Below are positions 1 to 9,542 of a DNA stretch of 64,000 nt, piece by piece. Source of the DNA: Sphingobacteriales bacterium (GTDB lineage: Bacteria > Bacteroidota > Bacteroidia > Chitinophagales > UBA2359); the NCBI GenBank assembly GCA_016706405.1, contig JADJJT010000003.1, positions 372,001 through 436,000 on the forward strand. The letters run 5' to 3'. A program made the position numbers and the translations under genes. Position 1 is the first letter of the stretch. Each line of letters starts with the position of its first letter. A model generated the notes under the pieces. It searched no databases. It was not told the DNA's origin and saw only the letters and a list, made by a program, of their open reading frames with translations.

Positions 1-2291
1 GCAAAAAAGACCTCTCGCACCCCTACATGACCTCTGACATGAGCAAATGTATCAGTTGCTATCGATGTGTACGCGCCTGCGACGAAGTGCAAGGGCAATT
101 TGTTTTAAGCATGGCCGGGCGCGGTTTCGATAACCGCATCATCAAAGGCTCGGACGTGTCGTTTTTTGAAAGCGATTGCGTTAGCTGTGGTGCGTGCGCA
201 CAAGCTTGCCCAACTTCGGCCATTAGCGATGTTTTTGAAAGCAAATCGGTAGTGGGTGTACAAAAAACCCGCACCGTTTGTACTTATTGCGGAGTAGGCT
301 GCAATTTAGAGGTAGCAACAATAAACAACAAAGTTAAAAGCATACAAGCCCCTTATGATGCACCTGTAAACAGCGGCCACACTTGCTTAAAAGGCCGATT
401 CGCTTTCTCGTTTTACAATCATCCGGAAAGGCTGCGCACGCCTTATATCCGGAAAAATGGTGTTTTAGAACCCGCTTCGTGGGACGAAGCCTTAGATTTT
501 ATTGCCTTCAAATTAAAAGAAATTATTGCCAATCATGGTGCTGATGCTATTGGCTTTATCTCATCGGCACGTGGCACTAACGAAGAAAATTACCTCATGC
601 AAAAATTGGCAAGGGCGGTAATTGGCACTAACAATATTGACTGTTGTGCGCGGGTATGCCACTCGCCCACTGCTATGGGTATGCAACGAACTTATGGAAC
701 TGGGGCGGCCACAAACTCAATAATTGACCTTCAATACACCAATTGTATTATGGTTGTTGGTGCCAACCCCACCGATGCCCACCCCGTTACCGGTGCCAAA
801 ATGAAACAGTTTGCCATGAAAGGTAATACTACCATTGTGATTGACCCACGCCGCACCGAGCTTGCCAAATATGCCACTTACCATTTGCAACTTAAACCCG
901 GCACCAATGTGGCGCTGCTAAATATGTTGCTTTATTATATTGTTGCCGAAGGCTTAGAAGATGAAAACTTTATAAAAAACCGAACCGTTGGCTATGAAGA
1001 AATGAAAAATCAAATTTTAACCTTAGATATTAACGAATTAGCCAATATTACTGGAGTTGACAAAGATTTAGTTCGCGAGGCCGCTATTGCCTACGCCACC
1101 GCCCCCAATGCAATGAGTTTTCATGGGTTAGGCGTTACCGAGCACTCGCAAGGTACTTTTACTGTAATGCAAATTGCCGACCTTGCCATGATAACTGGCA
1201 ATATTGGTCGCCGAGGAGTGGGTGTAAACCCCTTGCGAGGACAAAATAACGTACAGGGCGCTGCCGATATGGGCTGCCAACCGCATCAAGGAGCGGGCTA
1301 TTTAGATGCTTATAATCCGGAAATAAATAAAAAATACGAATTGCATTATGGCACAAAAGTGCCGTTAGGCAAAGGTTTAAAAATTCCGGAAATGTTTATG
1401 GCATCTATCATGGGCAAATTAAAAGGCATGTGGTTAATGGGCGAAGATATTGCTCAAACCGACCCCAACACCTGCCACGTAATTAATGCCCTTGAGCAAT
1501 TAGACTTGTTAGTAATTCAGGAAATTTTTATGACCGAAACCTGTAAATGGGCTACGGTTGTATTGCCAGCAACCTCGTTTCTTGAAAAATCGGGGACGTT
1601 TACCAATGGCGAACGCCGAATCCAACGGGTGCAAGCCGTAGTTGACCCATTACCTGGCACAAAACCAGACGGCCAAATAATTGTAGAGGTAATGCGCCGA
1701 ATGGGATTTGACCAACCCGATTACAACCCCGAAATGGTATTGGAAGAAGTGTCGAGAATAGTGCCATTTTTTGCAGGTGTTACCTGGGAACGTTTGGGTA
1801 ATGCAGGGCTTCAATGGCCTGTTAAACCCGATGGCACTGAAACCGAAGTGCTCCACACCGAAGAATTTAAATTGGGCAAAGGTGTTTTTCATTACCAGCA
1901 TTGGCGCGAAAGCGAAGAACTACAACATTTTGCCGACGACTACCCCTTTATTATTACCACTAACCGGGAATTAGAACATTATAACGCCGGAACCATGACA
2001 CGCCGCACTAAAAACGTAGAAATTTTAGGCCAAGATGTACTAATGATACACCCAATTGATGCGGCAGCTTATAATATTGAGATGGGCGATAAAGTGTACG
2101 TAGAAAGTCCGCGCGGACACGTGATTGTAAAGGCCAAAATTACCGATGAAGTATTGCCAGGAATACTTAGCTCTACTTTCCATTTTCCGGAAGTTATGCT
2201 TAACCGCATTACCAGCAATATAAGCGACAGCGAAACAATGTGTCCCGAGTTTAAAGTAGTAGCTTGTAAAATCAGCAAATTAACAACATAA
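1..2291 (+). CDS. fdhA: Formate dehydrogenase alpha subunit, 5'-truncated by the window edge
   Basis: Catalytic molybdopterin subunit that oxidises formate to CO2 (or runs in reverse). The frame is open to the window edge, and the residues before the first in-window Met still match the family, so the real start lies upstream, probably with an N-terminal 2Fe-2S domain. Numbering from the Met at 27, two 4Fe-4S ferredoxin motifs lie at C8/C11/C14/C18 and C51/C54/C57/C61. The Fe-S motif of the catalytic domain is CTYCGVGC at 85-92, with C120. The metal ligand is cysteine C211 in CCARVCHSPTA, so this is the Cys type rather than the selenocysteine type. The C-terminal dinucleotide-binding domain covers about 640-754. 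The architecture matches cytoplasmic NAD- or ferredoxin-linked FdhA. No other fdh gene follows, so its partners would be upstream. Confidence 0.93.
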   Translation, partial: KKDLSHPYMTSDMSKCISCYRCVRACDEVQGQFVLSMAGRGFDNRIIKGSDVSFFESDCVSCGACAQACPTSAISDVFESKSVVGVQKTRTVCTYCGVGCNLEVATINNKVKSIQAPYDAPVNSGHTCLKGRFAFSFYNHPERLRTPYIRKNGVLEPASWDEALDFIAFKLKEIIANHGADAIGFISSARGTNEENYLMQKLARAVIGTNNIDCCARVCHSPTAMGMQRTYGTGAATNSIIDLQYTNCIMVVGANPTDAHPVTGAKMKQFAMKGNTTIVIDPRRTELAKYATYHLQLKPGTNVALLNMLLYYIVAEGLEDENFIKNRTVGYEEMKNQILTLDINELANITGVDKDLVREAAIAYATAPNAMSFHGLGVTEHSQGTFTVMQIADLAMITGNIGRRGVGVNPLRGQNNVQGAADMGCQPHQGAGYLDAYNPEINKKYELHYGTKVPLGKGLKIPEMFMASIMGKLKGMWLMGEDIAQTDPNTCHVINALEQLDLLVIQEIFMTETCKWATVVLPATSFLEKSGTFTNGERRIQRVQAVVDPLPGTKPDGQIIVEVMRRMGFDQPDYNPEMVLEEVSRIVPFFAGVTWERLGNAGLQWPVKPDGTETEVLHTEEFKLGKGVFHYQHWRESEELQHFADDYPFIITTNRELEHYNAGTMTRRTKNVEILGQDVLMIHPIDAAAYNIEMGDKVYVESPRGHVIVKAKITDEVLPGILSSTFHFPEVMLNRITSNISDSETMCPEFKVVACKISKLTT

Positions 2292-2459
2292 CAAGTTTTT
2301 TTTCAATAGTTAGCGATGGGGCAAAACAATTCAAGGGCGCGAATACAAGAAAACAGTGCCAACAAAGTTTACTTTAAACTGTTAAGTAATAATAAATCAG
2401 CACATTGTAACGTTTAACGATTAATAAAATTATAACCAGCAAATAACTCATTTAACACT

Positions 2460-3629
2460 ATGAGAGCCATCATAAAAATTTGTTTTCTTTTACTAATTTT
2501 CTGTTTGGTGCTGCCCGCCCAGGCACAAATTGGCGGATTGAAACCGGCCAAAAAGAAAAAAAAATCGAGAAACGACACCGAAGAAACCCCAACGCAAATT
2601 ATTATTAAACAAACTAACGAAGAAGAAAACAGTGGTGTTTTGCAAAATCCATCCGGATTTGAAATGTTCGAAGAAGAAACCGCACCGGCTACGAACAATT
2701 CCGGAAATAATACCAATGCAAACGGCAATCTAAACTCAGCTGAAAACGATAATACTCCAATACTTGAGCCAACCAATTCATCTAACAATATTACGAGCAA
2801 TACCGATTTAGAGCATCCGCCACTTCCGGAAAACAATACTATTGTGCGCAAAAGTTCGGCCTCAAAAAATGGTGAAACCCTAAAATTAGACCTCAGCAGT
2901 TTATACGATACCCAGTCTGGCTCGGCCAAAGCCAATGCCGGTGCTCCGCCAAACGCTAATTTATCTTTTAAAATGAAAGAAGATATTAAGTATTTTTACA
3001 ATCAGGCTATTTTAAAGGTTGCCGCCAAGGACTATAAAACCGCAATTGATTTGTTAAACAAATGTATAAAAGCCGATAAACACAATAAAGAACTGTTACA
3101 ACTGCGTGCCAACTGCTACGCAGAGGTAGGCGAAACCAAAAAAGCCATTAAAGATTACAAAGCCATAGTAAAATTTGACCAAAAAGACCCAGTAGTTTAC
3201 TACAATTTGGGGGTTACCTACTTAAAATTAGCTAAATTTAAAGATGCCATAATGGCCTACTCGCACAGTGTACAACTTAAACCCGACTATATTAATGCTT
3301 ACCAAGGCCGGGCTACTGCCAAAACTTATATCAACGACTACGAGTCGGCAATTGAGGATTATAACGCCGCCCTTGACCTTAAAAATTATTTTACCCCCGC
3401 TATTAAAGGGCGCGGTGTAGCCAAATGTATGCTAAACCGCTACGATGAAGCCGTAAACGATTTTAGTTATATTTTAGAGCTTCAGCCCGATGACGGCCTT
3501 GCTTATTATTACCGTGGTTTGGCTTATTACAGCCTGAACCAAACTTATAAAGGCTGCAATGATATTGAAAAAGCTTCGCAATTAAACGTAGCCCGCGCTG
3601 CCCAAGATTTAAAAGAACTTTGCCGATAA
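2460..3629 (+). CDS. Exported TPR-repeat protein
   Basis: A 389-residue protein with a clear Sec signal peptide (residues 1-22, ending in PAQAQ). A Lys-rich then Asn/Glu-rich low-complexity stretch covers about 25-150. Roughly five tetratricopeptide repeats fill residues 170-385, recognisable by AVxDYxxALxL-type helices such as DAIMAYSHSVQLKP and SAIEDYNAALDL. TPR arrays mediate protein-protein contacts, here presumably in the periplasm. It stands alone between fdhA and convergent folP. Similar TPR proteins are common in Bacteroidota and the specific role cannot be read from sequence. Confidence 0.8.
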   Translation: MRAIIKICFLLLIFCLVLPAQAQIGGLKPAKKKKKSRNDTEETPTQIIIKQTNEEENSGVLQNPSGFEMFEEETAPATNNSGNNTNANGNLNSAENDNTPILEPTNSSNNITSNTDLEHPPLPENNTIVRKSSASKNGETLKLDLSSLYDTQSGSAKANAGAPPNANLSFKMKEDIKYFYNQAILKVAAKDYKTAIDLLNKCIKADKHNKELLQLRANCYAEVGETKKAIKDYKAIVKFDQKDPVVYYNLGVTYLKLAKFKDAIMAYSHSVQLKPDYINAYQGRATAKTYINDYESAIEDYNAALDLKNYFTPAIKGRGVAKCMLNRYDEAVNDFSYILELQPDDGLAYYYRGLAYYSLNQTYKGCNDIEKASQLNVARAAQDLKELCR

Positions 3630-3678
3630 ATAGTTGAACTAAGTTTGATTATTGCAGCGGTTTCTTCATTAATTTGTT

Positions 3679-4545
3679 TTACCCTTGTTGCCATGCTTCA
3701 AAAATGGCAATTGCCTGCATAGCGGGCTTAACATCGTGTACGCGCAAGATGGAAGCCCCCGCTTGCAGAGCTAAAATGTGCAGTGCGGTAGTTCCGTTTA
3801 AGGCTTGTTGAGGTGAAATTTTTAGCAAACGTGTTACCATACTTTTACGCGAAACACCAGCCAGCAAGGGTTTTCCTTGTGTTATTTGAATTAAACTGTG
3901 TAAATGTTTCAATAAAGTATAATTGTGTTGTAAGGTTTTGCCAAAGCCAAATCCCGGGTCAATAATAATGTCGTAAACGCCTAATTGGTGCAATTCGGTA
4001 ATTTTTTGACAAAAAAACCTAGCCACCTCAGCTACAACATCATCATAAAAAGGGTTTTGCTGCATATTTTGTGGTGTTCCCTGCATATGCATTAAAATAT
4101 ACGGAACATTTGGCCATTGCGCTATTAGTGGAAGCAGGTCTGGGTCAAGATTTCCGGCTGATATATCGTTTATGATATGTGCCCCTGCTTGCAAAACTGC
4201 TTGTGCTATTTTAGCTCGAAAAGTATCAACTGAAATAATAATATCCGGAAAATATTGACGTACCAACACAACAGCAGGTAATACGCGCCGCAATTCTTCC
4301 TCCTCCTTAACTATTTTGGCACCAGGTCTTGTAGAAATGCCGCCAATATCTAAAATACGTGCGCCTTGCGATACCATTTTTTGGGCGGCATATAAGATGG
4401 CATCTTTTTGTTGTACCCTACTTGCCAGATAAAACGAGTCGGGCGTAGTGTTTAAAATACCCATCACAACCGGATGCTGCAAATCCAAAAATTGACCTCG
4501 GCAATTTATACTCGGATTAAAGTTTATTAACGGAATATTAACCAT
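3679..4545 (-). CDS. folP: Dihydropteroate synthase
   Basis: Condenses p-aminobenzoate with dihydropterin pyrophosphate in folate synthesis. Family motifs appear in order: MGILNTTPDSF, DIGGISTRPGA, SVDTF, INDIS, DPGFGFGKTL, GVSRKSM and a final RVHDV, spanning a complete TIM barrel of 288 residues. The open frame extends to a TTG at 4554, but the ATG at 4545 gives a normal N-terminus and is preferred. It is transcribed divergently from the DUF1599 gene, the usual arrangement in Bacteroidota, and the 84-bp spacer must hold both promoters. Confidence 0.95.
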   Translation of the reverse strand: MVNIPLINFNPSINCRGQFLDLQHPVVMGILNTTPDSFYLASRVQQKDAILYAAQKMVSQGARILDIGGISTRPGAKIVKEEEELRRVLPAVVLVRQYFPDIIISVDTFRAKIAQAVLQAGAHIINDISAGNLDPDLLPLIAQWPNVPYILMHMQGTPQNMQQNPFYDDVVAEVARFFCQKITELHQLGVYDIIIDPGFGFGKTLQHNYTLLKHLHSLIQITQGKPLLAGVSRKSMVTRLLKISPQQALNGTTALHILALQAGASILRVHDVKPAMQAIAIFEAWQQG

Positions 4546-4586
4546 TTTTTGCAACTAAATATTTAGTTTTAACAAGTTTATCATCG

Positions 4587-4594
4587 TATCTTTG
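4587..4594 (+). promoter_or_regulatory. Bacteroidota -7 element TATCTTTG
   Basis: TATCTTTG fits the TAnnTTTG -7 consensus exactly and sits 36 bp before the ATG of the DUF1599 gene. No clean -33 TTTG is seen at the expected spacing, only a T-rich stretch. Confidence 0.6.
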
Positions 4595-4629
4595 CGGAAA
4601 GATACAAATTTTGCCTTCGCGCAACACCC

Positions 4630-5175
4630 ATGCACAATACTCTTGCCGAATTTAAGGCCGCCATTGACCAATGCCGGCATGTTTTTACCAAAAAATCTGC
4701 CGATTACGGCTCGGCATGGCGCATTTTACGCCCCTCTTCATTAACCGACCAACTGTTTATAAAAGCCCAACGCATTAGAACCATTCAAGAAAAAGGAAAC
4801 GCAAAAATTAACGAGGGTATTGAACAAGAATTTACCGCTATTGTTAATTACTGCATTATGGCTTTGGTGCAGGTAAATGCGCCTGCCGATTTACCACTTC
4901 AACTAACTACGCCACAAGCTCTACAACTTTACGATGCACAGGTAAACCACGCAGTTCAACTACTTGAAGCAAAAAATCACGACTATGGAGATGCTTGGCG
5001 AAGTATGCGCATTAGCTCGTTTACCGATTTAATTTTAATGAAATTATACCGGATTAAACAAATTGAAGACAACAGCGGGCAAACAATAGCTTCAGAAGGA
5101 GTTGAATCCGGATATTTAGATATTTTAAACTATGCCGTTTTTGGCCTCATTTTATTAAATAAAAACAATACTTAA
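4630..5175 (+). CDS. DUF1599-domain protein
   Basis: A 181-residue soluble protein made of two similar halves. Residues 1-90 and 93-175 each contain a motif like K..DYG.AWR..R.SS.TD....K..RI..I, the signature of DUF1599, which has been assigned to nucleotide-modification-associated domains. The function is not established. In Bacteroidota this gene usually lies between folP and a DoxX/BT_3928-type gene, exactly as here; the next gene begins 15 bp downstream, so the two are probably cotranscribed. Confidence 0.88.
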   Translation: MHNTLAEFKAAIDQCRHVFTKKSADYGSAWRILRPSSLTDQLFIKAQRIRTIQEKGNAKINEGIEQEFTAIVNYCIMALVQVNAPADLPLQLTTPQALQLYDAQVNHAVQLLEAKNHDYGDAWRSMRISSFTDLILMKLYRIKQIEDNSGQTIASEGVESGYLDILNYAVFGLILLNKNNT

Positions 5176-5190
5176 TATTATACCTACAGC

Positions 5191-6432
5191 ATGAATGTTT
5201 ACACACTTTTTGGTTTAATTGCAGTAATTACAATTGGGGTAACAATAATTACGTTACTTATTAACAGGAAACAAAATATTGGAGTTGCCTATTTGCGAAA
5301 TTTTTTAGGTACGTTTTTTATCTTTTCTGGGGCAGTAAAAGCTATTGACCCAGTGGGTACGGCTATTAAAATGGAAGACTACTTTACCATTTTTACCGAT
5401 TATATGCCCTTTTTATCTGGGCTTTGGAATTGGTGTAACCATTATGCTTTGGCTATTTCGGTGTTTATGATTGTATTAGAAATTGCCTTGGGCATTTCGC
5501 TTATATTTGGAACCTTGCGCCGGATAACTCTTTTTTTATATGTAGCCATCATTGTTTTCTTTACCTTTTTAACCGGATTTTCGCATTTAACAGGCAAAGT
5601 AACTGATTGCGGATGTTTTGGCGATTTTGTAAAACTTAAACCTTATGTTTCGTTTTTAAAAGATGTTGTGCTAACCATTATGCTGGTAGCTTTGCTGTTT
5701 TTTGCCAACCATATTAAGCCATTATTTAACAATAAAGCAGCCTTGTTTTTGTTGCTACTGCTTACCGTTGGCACCTACTTTTTTACCATGAGCAACTACT
5801 ACAACGAACCTATAATTGATTTTAGGGCTTACAAAGTTGGCACCGATTTACTGAAAGGCAAATCTATGGAAGGCTTAGATGAAGGCCTTGTTAAAATTTA
5901 TTATACCCTTAAAAATGCTTCGACCGGAGAAACCAAAGAAATGGAAGGCAACGAATACACAAAAAGTAGAATATGGGAAGACAAAAACTGGACTATGGTA
6001 AACGAAAAAACACGACAAGAGGTAATACGCGAGCCAGAACAACCCTTAATTAAAGATTTTATAGTGCAAAATACAGATGGCGAAGATGTAGCCGACTCTT
6101 TACTGCAATTGCCCGGATATCATTTTTTTGTTTGTACTTATAATATTGATAAAATTAGCAACAAGGGATTTCCAGAAGTTAATCGTATATTAGCCGATGC
6201 CCAAAAAGCCGGACTTCCGGTTAACGGCATTACTTCATCGCCAATTGAAGATGCCGAGAAATTGGTAAACAATCAATACCCATTTTATTTGTTAGATGCC
6301 ACCCCAATTAAAACATGGATTCGCTCAAATCCGGGAGTGGTTCTAATGAAAGGGCCTGTAATTATAGCCGAATATCACGGCGAACACCTTCCGGAATTCA
6401 GTGAAATCAAAAAAGCTTTCAATATTCCGTAA
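5191..6432 (+). CDS. BT_3928-like DoxX/MauE membrane protein
   Basis: A 413-residue inner-membrane protein with about five hydrophobic segments in residues 1-200 and a soluble C-terminal part from about 230. The DoxX/MauE-like half includes FSGAVKAIDPVGTAIKMEDY and a conserved TDCGCFGDF motif, whose paired cysteines resemble vitamin-K-epoxide-reductase- or MauE-type redox partners. The C-terminal region has a thioredoxin-like feel (a strand-rich stretch around 290-410) but no CxxC. It likely forms an operon with the preceding DUF1599 gene. The exact function is unknown; a role in envelope redox is inference. Confidence 0.82.
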   Translation: MNVYTLFGLIAVITIGVTIITLLINRKQNIGVAYLRNFLGTFFIFSGAVKAIDPVGTAIKMEDYFTIFTDYMPFLSGLWNWCNHYALAISVFMIVLEIALGISLIFGTLRRITLFLYVAIIVFFTFLTGFSHLTGKVTDCGCFGDFVKLKPYVSFLKDVVLTIMLVALLFFANHIKPLFNNKAALFLLLLLTVGTYFFTMSNYYNEPIIDFRAYKVGTDLLKGKSMEGLDEGLVKIYYTLKNASTGETKEMEGNEYTKSRIWEDKNWTMVNEKTRQEVIREPEQPLIKDFIVQNTDGEDVADSLLQLPGYHFFVCTYNIDKISNKGFPEVNRILADAQKAGLPVNGITSSPIEDAEKLVNNQYPFYLLDATPIKTWIRSNPGVVLMKGPVIIAEYHGEHLPEFSEIKKAFNIP

Positions 6433-6560
6433 ATTGTTTAAGCAAAGCAAAGCAGGATGGATAAAATAGGGATGTTAGCCAAGTTTTAAAATTTTAAACG
6501 CAAGAACGACCTCCCATTTTTACAGTTTTTTCCGGATAAAAATACCCAATATACTAACCA

Positions 6561-6588
6561 CATCTCACATCTCACATCTCACATTTCA
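6561..6588 (+). repeat. 7-bp tandem repeat before ruvB
   Basis: Three perfect copies of CATCTCA followed by one variant (CATTTCA) end 6 bp before the ruvB ATG, so the array lies in the untranslated leader where an SD would normally sit. Confidence 0.85.
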
Positions 6589-6594
6589 CTAACA

Positions 6595-7641
6595 ATGCGC
6601 AACCCAAATCTAAAATCCGACAAATTGCATTTAAGCGAGGCCGAGCAAACAATAGAAAAAGCTTTACGCCCACAACAATTAGACGATTTTGCCGGCCAGC
6701 CCCATATACTTACAAATTTAGAAGTGTTTATTAAGGCGGCCAGTTTGCGCAGCGAATCGCTTGACCATGTTTTGTTGCATGGCCCCCCCGGATTAGGCAA
6801 AACAACCCTTTCGCATATTATAGCCAACGAATTGGGTGTAAATTTAAAATTGACCAGCGGCCCCGTTTTAGAAAAGCCCGCCGATTTAGCAGGCTTGCTT
6901 ACCAACCTCGAACCAAACGATGTATTGTTTATAGATGAAATTCATCGCTTGAGCATTACCGTAGAAGAGTACTTGTATGCGGCTATGGAAGATTTTAAAA
7001 TTGACATTATGATTGAAAGCGGTCCCTCGGCACGCAGTATTCAGTTAAGCCTTAACCCATTTACGTTAATTGGCGCTACTACTCGGTCGGGGTTATTGTC
7101 ATCGCCTATGCGGTCGAGGTTTGGCATTACCTTCCGGCTCGAATATTATCCGGCCAGTGTATTGCAAGGTATTATTGAGCGGTCGGCGGCCATCTTAAAA
7201 ACACCAATATCGCCCGAAGGGGCTTACGAAATTGCCCGCCGCAGCCGCGGTACCCCGCGCATAGCCAATGCCCTGCTTAGGCGTGTGCGCGATTTTGCCC
7301 AAATTAAAGGAAACGGCAGTATTGATATTGAAATTGCCCGCTTTGCCCTTAACCAACTACATGTTGACGAAAATGGCCTCGATGAAATGGATAACCGTAT
7401 TTTACTTACCATCATCGAAAAATTTAGCGGCGGCCCAGTAGGCATCAACACCGTAGCAATGGCCGTAGGCGAAGAGCCCGGCACCCTCGAAGAGGTTTAC
7501 GAACCCTATTTAGTGCAAGAAGGCTACCTAAAACGCACACCACGTGGCCGCGAAGCAACCGAAAAAGCCTATAAACACGTGGGCAAAATACCTCCCATAC
7601 AAAACACCAACGCCTCCTTATTCGATTCGATAATTGATTAA
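6595..7641 (+). CDS. ruvB: Holliday junction branch-migration helicase RuvB
   Basis: The AAA+ motor of the RuvAB branch-migration complex acting on recombination intermediates. At 348 residues it is full length. Walker A is GPPGLGKTT (about 64-72), Walker B is LFIDEIHRL, sensor I is GATTRSG, the arginine-finger region is SRFG, and the C-terminal winged helix contains [10 protein letters not shown]. ruvA is not adjacent, which is normal in this phylum. The start codon directly follows a 7-bp tandem repeat. Confidence 0.97.
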   Translation: MRNPNLKSDKLHLSEAEQTIEKALRPQQLDDFAGQPHILTNLEVFIKAASLRSESLDHVLLHGPPGLGKTTLSHIIANELGVNLKLTSGPVLEKPADLAGLLTNLEPNDVLFIDEIHRLSITVEEYLYAAMEDFKIDIMIESGPSARSIQLSLNPFTLIGATTRSGLLSSPMRSRFGITFRLEYYPASVLQGIIERSAAILKTPISPEGAYEIARRSRGTPRIANALLRRVRDFAQIKGNGSIDIEIARFALNQLHVDENGLDEMDNRILLTIIEKFSGGPVGINTVAMAVGEEPGTLEEVYEPYLVQEGYLKRTPRGREATEKAYKHVGKIPPIQNTNASLFDSIID

Positions 7642-7708
7642 GGAGTTGAGTTCCCGGTTAGCTCAAAACATCCGGATAAAACCTATTCAGTTGCAAAAAC
7701 ATCCACCG

Positions 7709-8821
7709 CTAAGGATGGTAAATACAGCCATTTACTGTATCTCGGTGTGCCCCCGTTACAGCCGACAGCGCGTTGGCCTGACCACGAACACGCAAAACTC
7801 CGCAAAAAGCTATTGCTAATGCCTCTTTAAAATTTATAATATCGTTGCTGGCTTTAATAACCGAAACAGGGCTGTGTTTGGCAATTTGCTCCATTAAAAA
7901 AGAGTTGTGCGCACCTCCACCTGTTACCAACATAGTGATGGCTTTATTGGTGTTATCTTTTATTTCTTCGGTTTTATTGACGTTTTTAATACTTTGCCCA
8001 ATTTGGTAGGCTATATGTTCAACGTAAGTGCGCAATACATCTTGTGGTTCAAGAGCGTAGCGTTCAAAAATTGGCATTAACGCAGTTTTAACCCATCCGG
8101 CATCTAACGATTTAGGATAAGTTTTTTTATAAAACGGCAGTTGGTTTAATTCTTCAAATAGTCCGGAATTTACTTGCCCCGCTTGTGCAATTTGCCCTTC
8201 ATTGTCATATTCTTGGCCAAAATAATTCGCAAAATGATTTAGTACCAGATTGTTTGCACAAATATCAAAACCAATAATGGCTTTAGGAGGGGCGGTTTTT
8301 GCCGATATATTTGCAATTCCACCCAAATTAAGGCAAAATCTATGCTGGGCAAACAAATACAGGTCGGTAATAGGTACAATGGGGGCGCCCTGCCCATGAG
8401 CAGCCACATCGCTTGTTCTAAACTGGCATATTGCCGGCACGCCGGTAAGGTAAGCCACTGCCGCACCATCGCCAATTTGAGAAGTTACTAAGTCATGGGG
8501 GTCATGAAAAACGGTGTGGCCATGTAGTGCCACAAAATCAAGTTTTCCGGATAGATTATTTTTTTTTATAAACTCATTAGTTAGCTCGCCCAAGTAATGT
8601 CCGTAAAAAGTGTGGGTTTTATGGTAGGTAATAGCATTTTTTTTTACTAATAACGATAAGCGCCGTTTCCACTGTTTTGGGTAGGCAATATATCCGGTTT
8701 TTAATATTTTGTAGGTCCATGTTTTATCGGTATTGTGGTAGGTAAATTGTGCGCAAACCATATCTACACCATCTAACGAAGTTCCCGACATTAGGCCAAC
8801 TGCGCAATATGATTTTTTCAT
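7709..8821 (-). CDS. anmK: Anhydro-N-acetylmuramic acid kinase
   Basis: Phosphorylates and opens 1,6-anhydro-MurNAc during cell-wall recycling, giving MurNAc-6-phosphate. The 370-residue protein starts with GLMSGTSLDGVD, the family's phosphate-binding signature, and has QIGDGAAVAYLTG, LNLGGIANIS, FDICANN and LVTGGGAHN motifs of the ASKHA fold. It is convergent with ruvB, with only 67 bp between the stops. The next minus-strand gene upstream ends 21 bp from its start, so it may be read from the lipoprotein promoter. Confidence 0.95.
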   Translation of the reverse strand: MKKSYCAVGLMSGTSLDGVDMVCAQFTYHNTDKTWTYKILKTGYIAYPKQWKRRLSLLVKKNAITYHKTHTFYGHYLGELTNEFIKKNNLSGKLDFVALHGHTVFHDPHDLVTSQIGDGAAVAYLTGVPAICQFRTSDVAAHGQGAPIVPITDLYLFAQHRFCLNLGGIANISAKTAPPKAIIGFDICANNLVLNHFANYFGQEYDNEGQIAQAGQVNSGLFEELNQLPFYKKTYPKSLDAGWVKTALMPIFERYALEPQDVLRTYVEHIAYQIGQSIKNVNKTEEIKDNTNKAITMLVTGGGAHNSFLMEQIAKHSPVSVIKASNDIINFKEALAIAFCGVLRVRGQANALSAVTGAHRDTVNGCIYHP

Positions 8822-8842
8822 GTTTGAAATAGAAAAGTTTAA

Positions 8843-9478
8843 TTAATCGGCACTATAATATACCAAGGCCCTGTTGCTATCTTTTTCGTAAGCTAAGTAT
8901 TTTATTTGGTTGGCTGCTGTTTGAAACTTAAAACCTATTGCCTCGGGGTTGTTTTTAATGGCGTTCCACGATTTTTTATCTATATATGCCGTATAATTTT
9001 GCGCATATTTTTCGGTTGTTGCAATTGCAGGTTTTATAAATTTATCCGGATTAAAAAATATTTCTAACTGTTTTTTTACCAGAGTTTCGGCCTCCATTTG
9101 ATTTTCAGGTTTTTTACTTGTATCTACGGTAGCCAACAGCATGGTTTCAAAACTTTGCTTAAATAGGGTATCGCCTTTGTACGAGACAATACTTACCCAT
9201 GCCCAGCTATTTACCAAACTATCGCCTTGAACTTTAAGATGAAATTGGTCGGACTTGGTTTTGCTCGAAAACGAGATAGCCTTTTGCATATCGAACAAAA
9301 CAGATTTTCCGGAGAAGCTACGCGACAGCAGTTTTTCCGGATTTTCGGCTGGTACAATATTGTTTGTCGGGTTGTTGCTTGGCTTATCTTTGCCGTTGGT
9401 AGCACCTGTTGAACAGGCCACTACAACCCCAATCAAAGCAGATAGCAGAACAGCGGCTAAAAATTTATATTCACGCAA
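8843..9478 (-). CDS. Lipoprotein of unknown function
   Basis: A 211-residue protein with a lipoprotein signal peptide: a hydrophobic stretch at about 7-21 and the lipobox VVAC with Cys22, followed by a Ser/Asn/Thr/Pro-rich linker. The mature domain (about 45-211) is mixed alpha/beta with no motif I recognise. No ATG is available upstream before an in-frame stop, so the start appears to be TTG at 9478. A good -7 element (9533-9540) lies 55 bp upstream, inside the 3' end of the RND pump gene. It may share a transcript with anmK. Confidence 0.7.
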   Translation of the reverse strand: MREYKFLAAVLLSALIGVVVACSTGATNGKDKPSNNPTNNIVPAENPEKLLSRSFSGKSVLFDMQKAISFSSKTKSDQFHLKVQGDSLVNSWAWVSIVSYKGDTLFKQSFETMLLATVDTSKKPENQMEAETLVKKQLEIFFNPDKFIKPAIATTEKYAQNYTAYIDKKSWNAIKNNPEAIGFKFQTAANQIKYLAYEKDSNRALVYYSAD

Positions 9479-9532
9479 GGTAATTAATAGAATGGTAAAA
9501 AGGTCAGCAACTAATTATTTAATAACAGTTGG

Positions 9533-9540
9533 CAAAGATA
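9533..9540 (-). promoter_or_regulatory. -7 element TATCTTTG for the lipoprotein gene
   Basis: The minus strand reads TATCTTTG, a perfect TAnnTTTG match, 55 bp before the lipoprotein start. It lies just beyond the stop of the RND gene, suggesting independent transcription of the lipoprotein and anmK. No clear -33 is visible. Confidence 0.55.
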
Positions 9541-9542
9541 CG

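Noticed and set aside
657..659. Selenocysteine codon in formate dehydrogenase
   Set aside because: The active-site codon encodes Cys (TGC), so no recoding is needed.
2414..2935. 173-codon minus-strand frame
   Set aside because: Antisense to the low-complexity part of the exported TPR protein; Ser/Phe-rich composition mirrors the sense codons.
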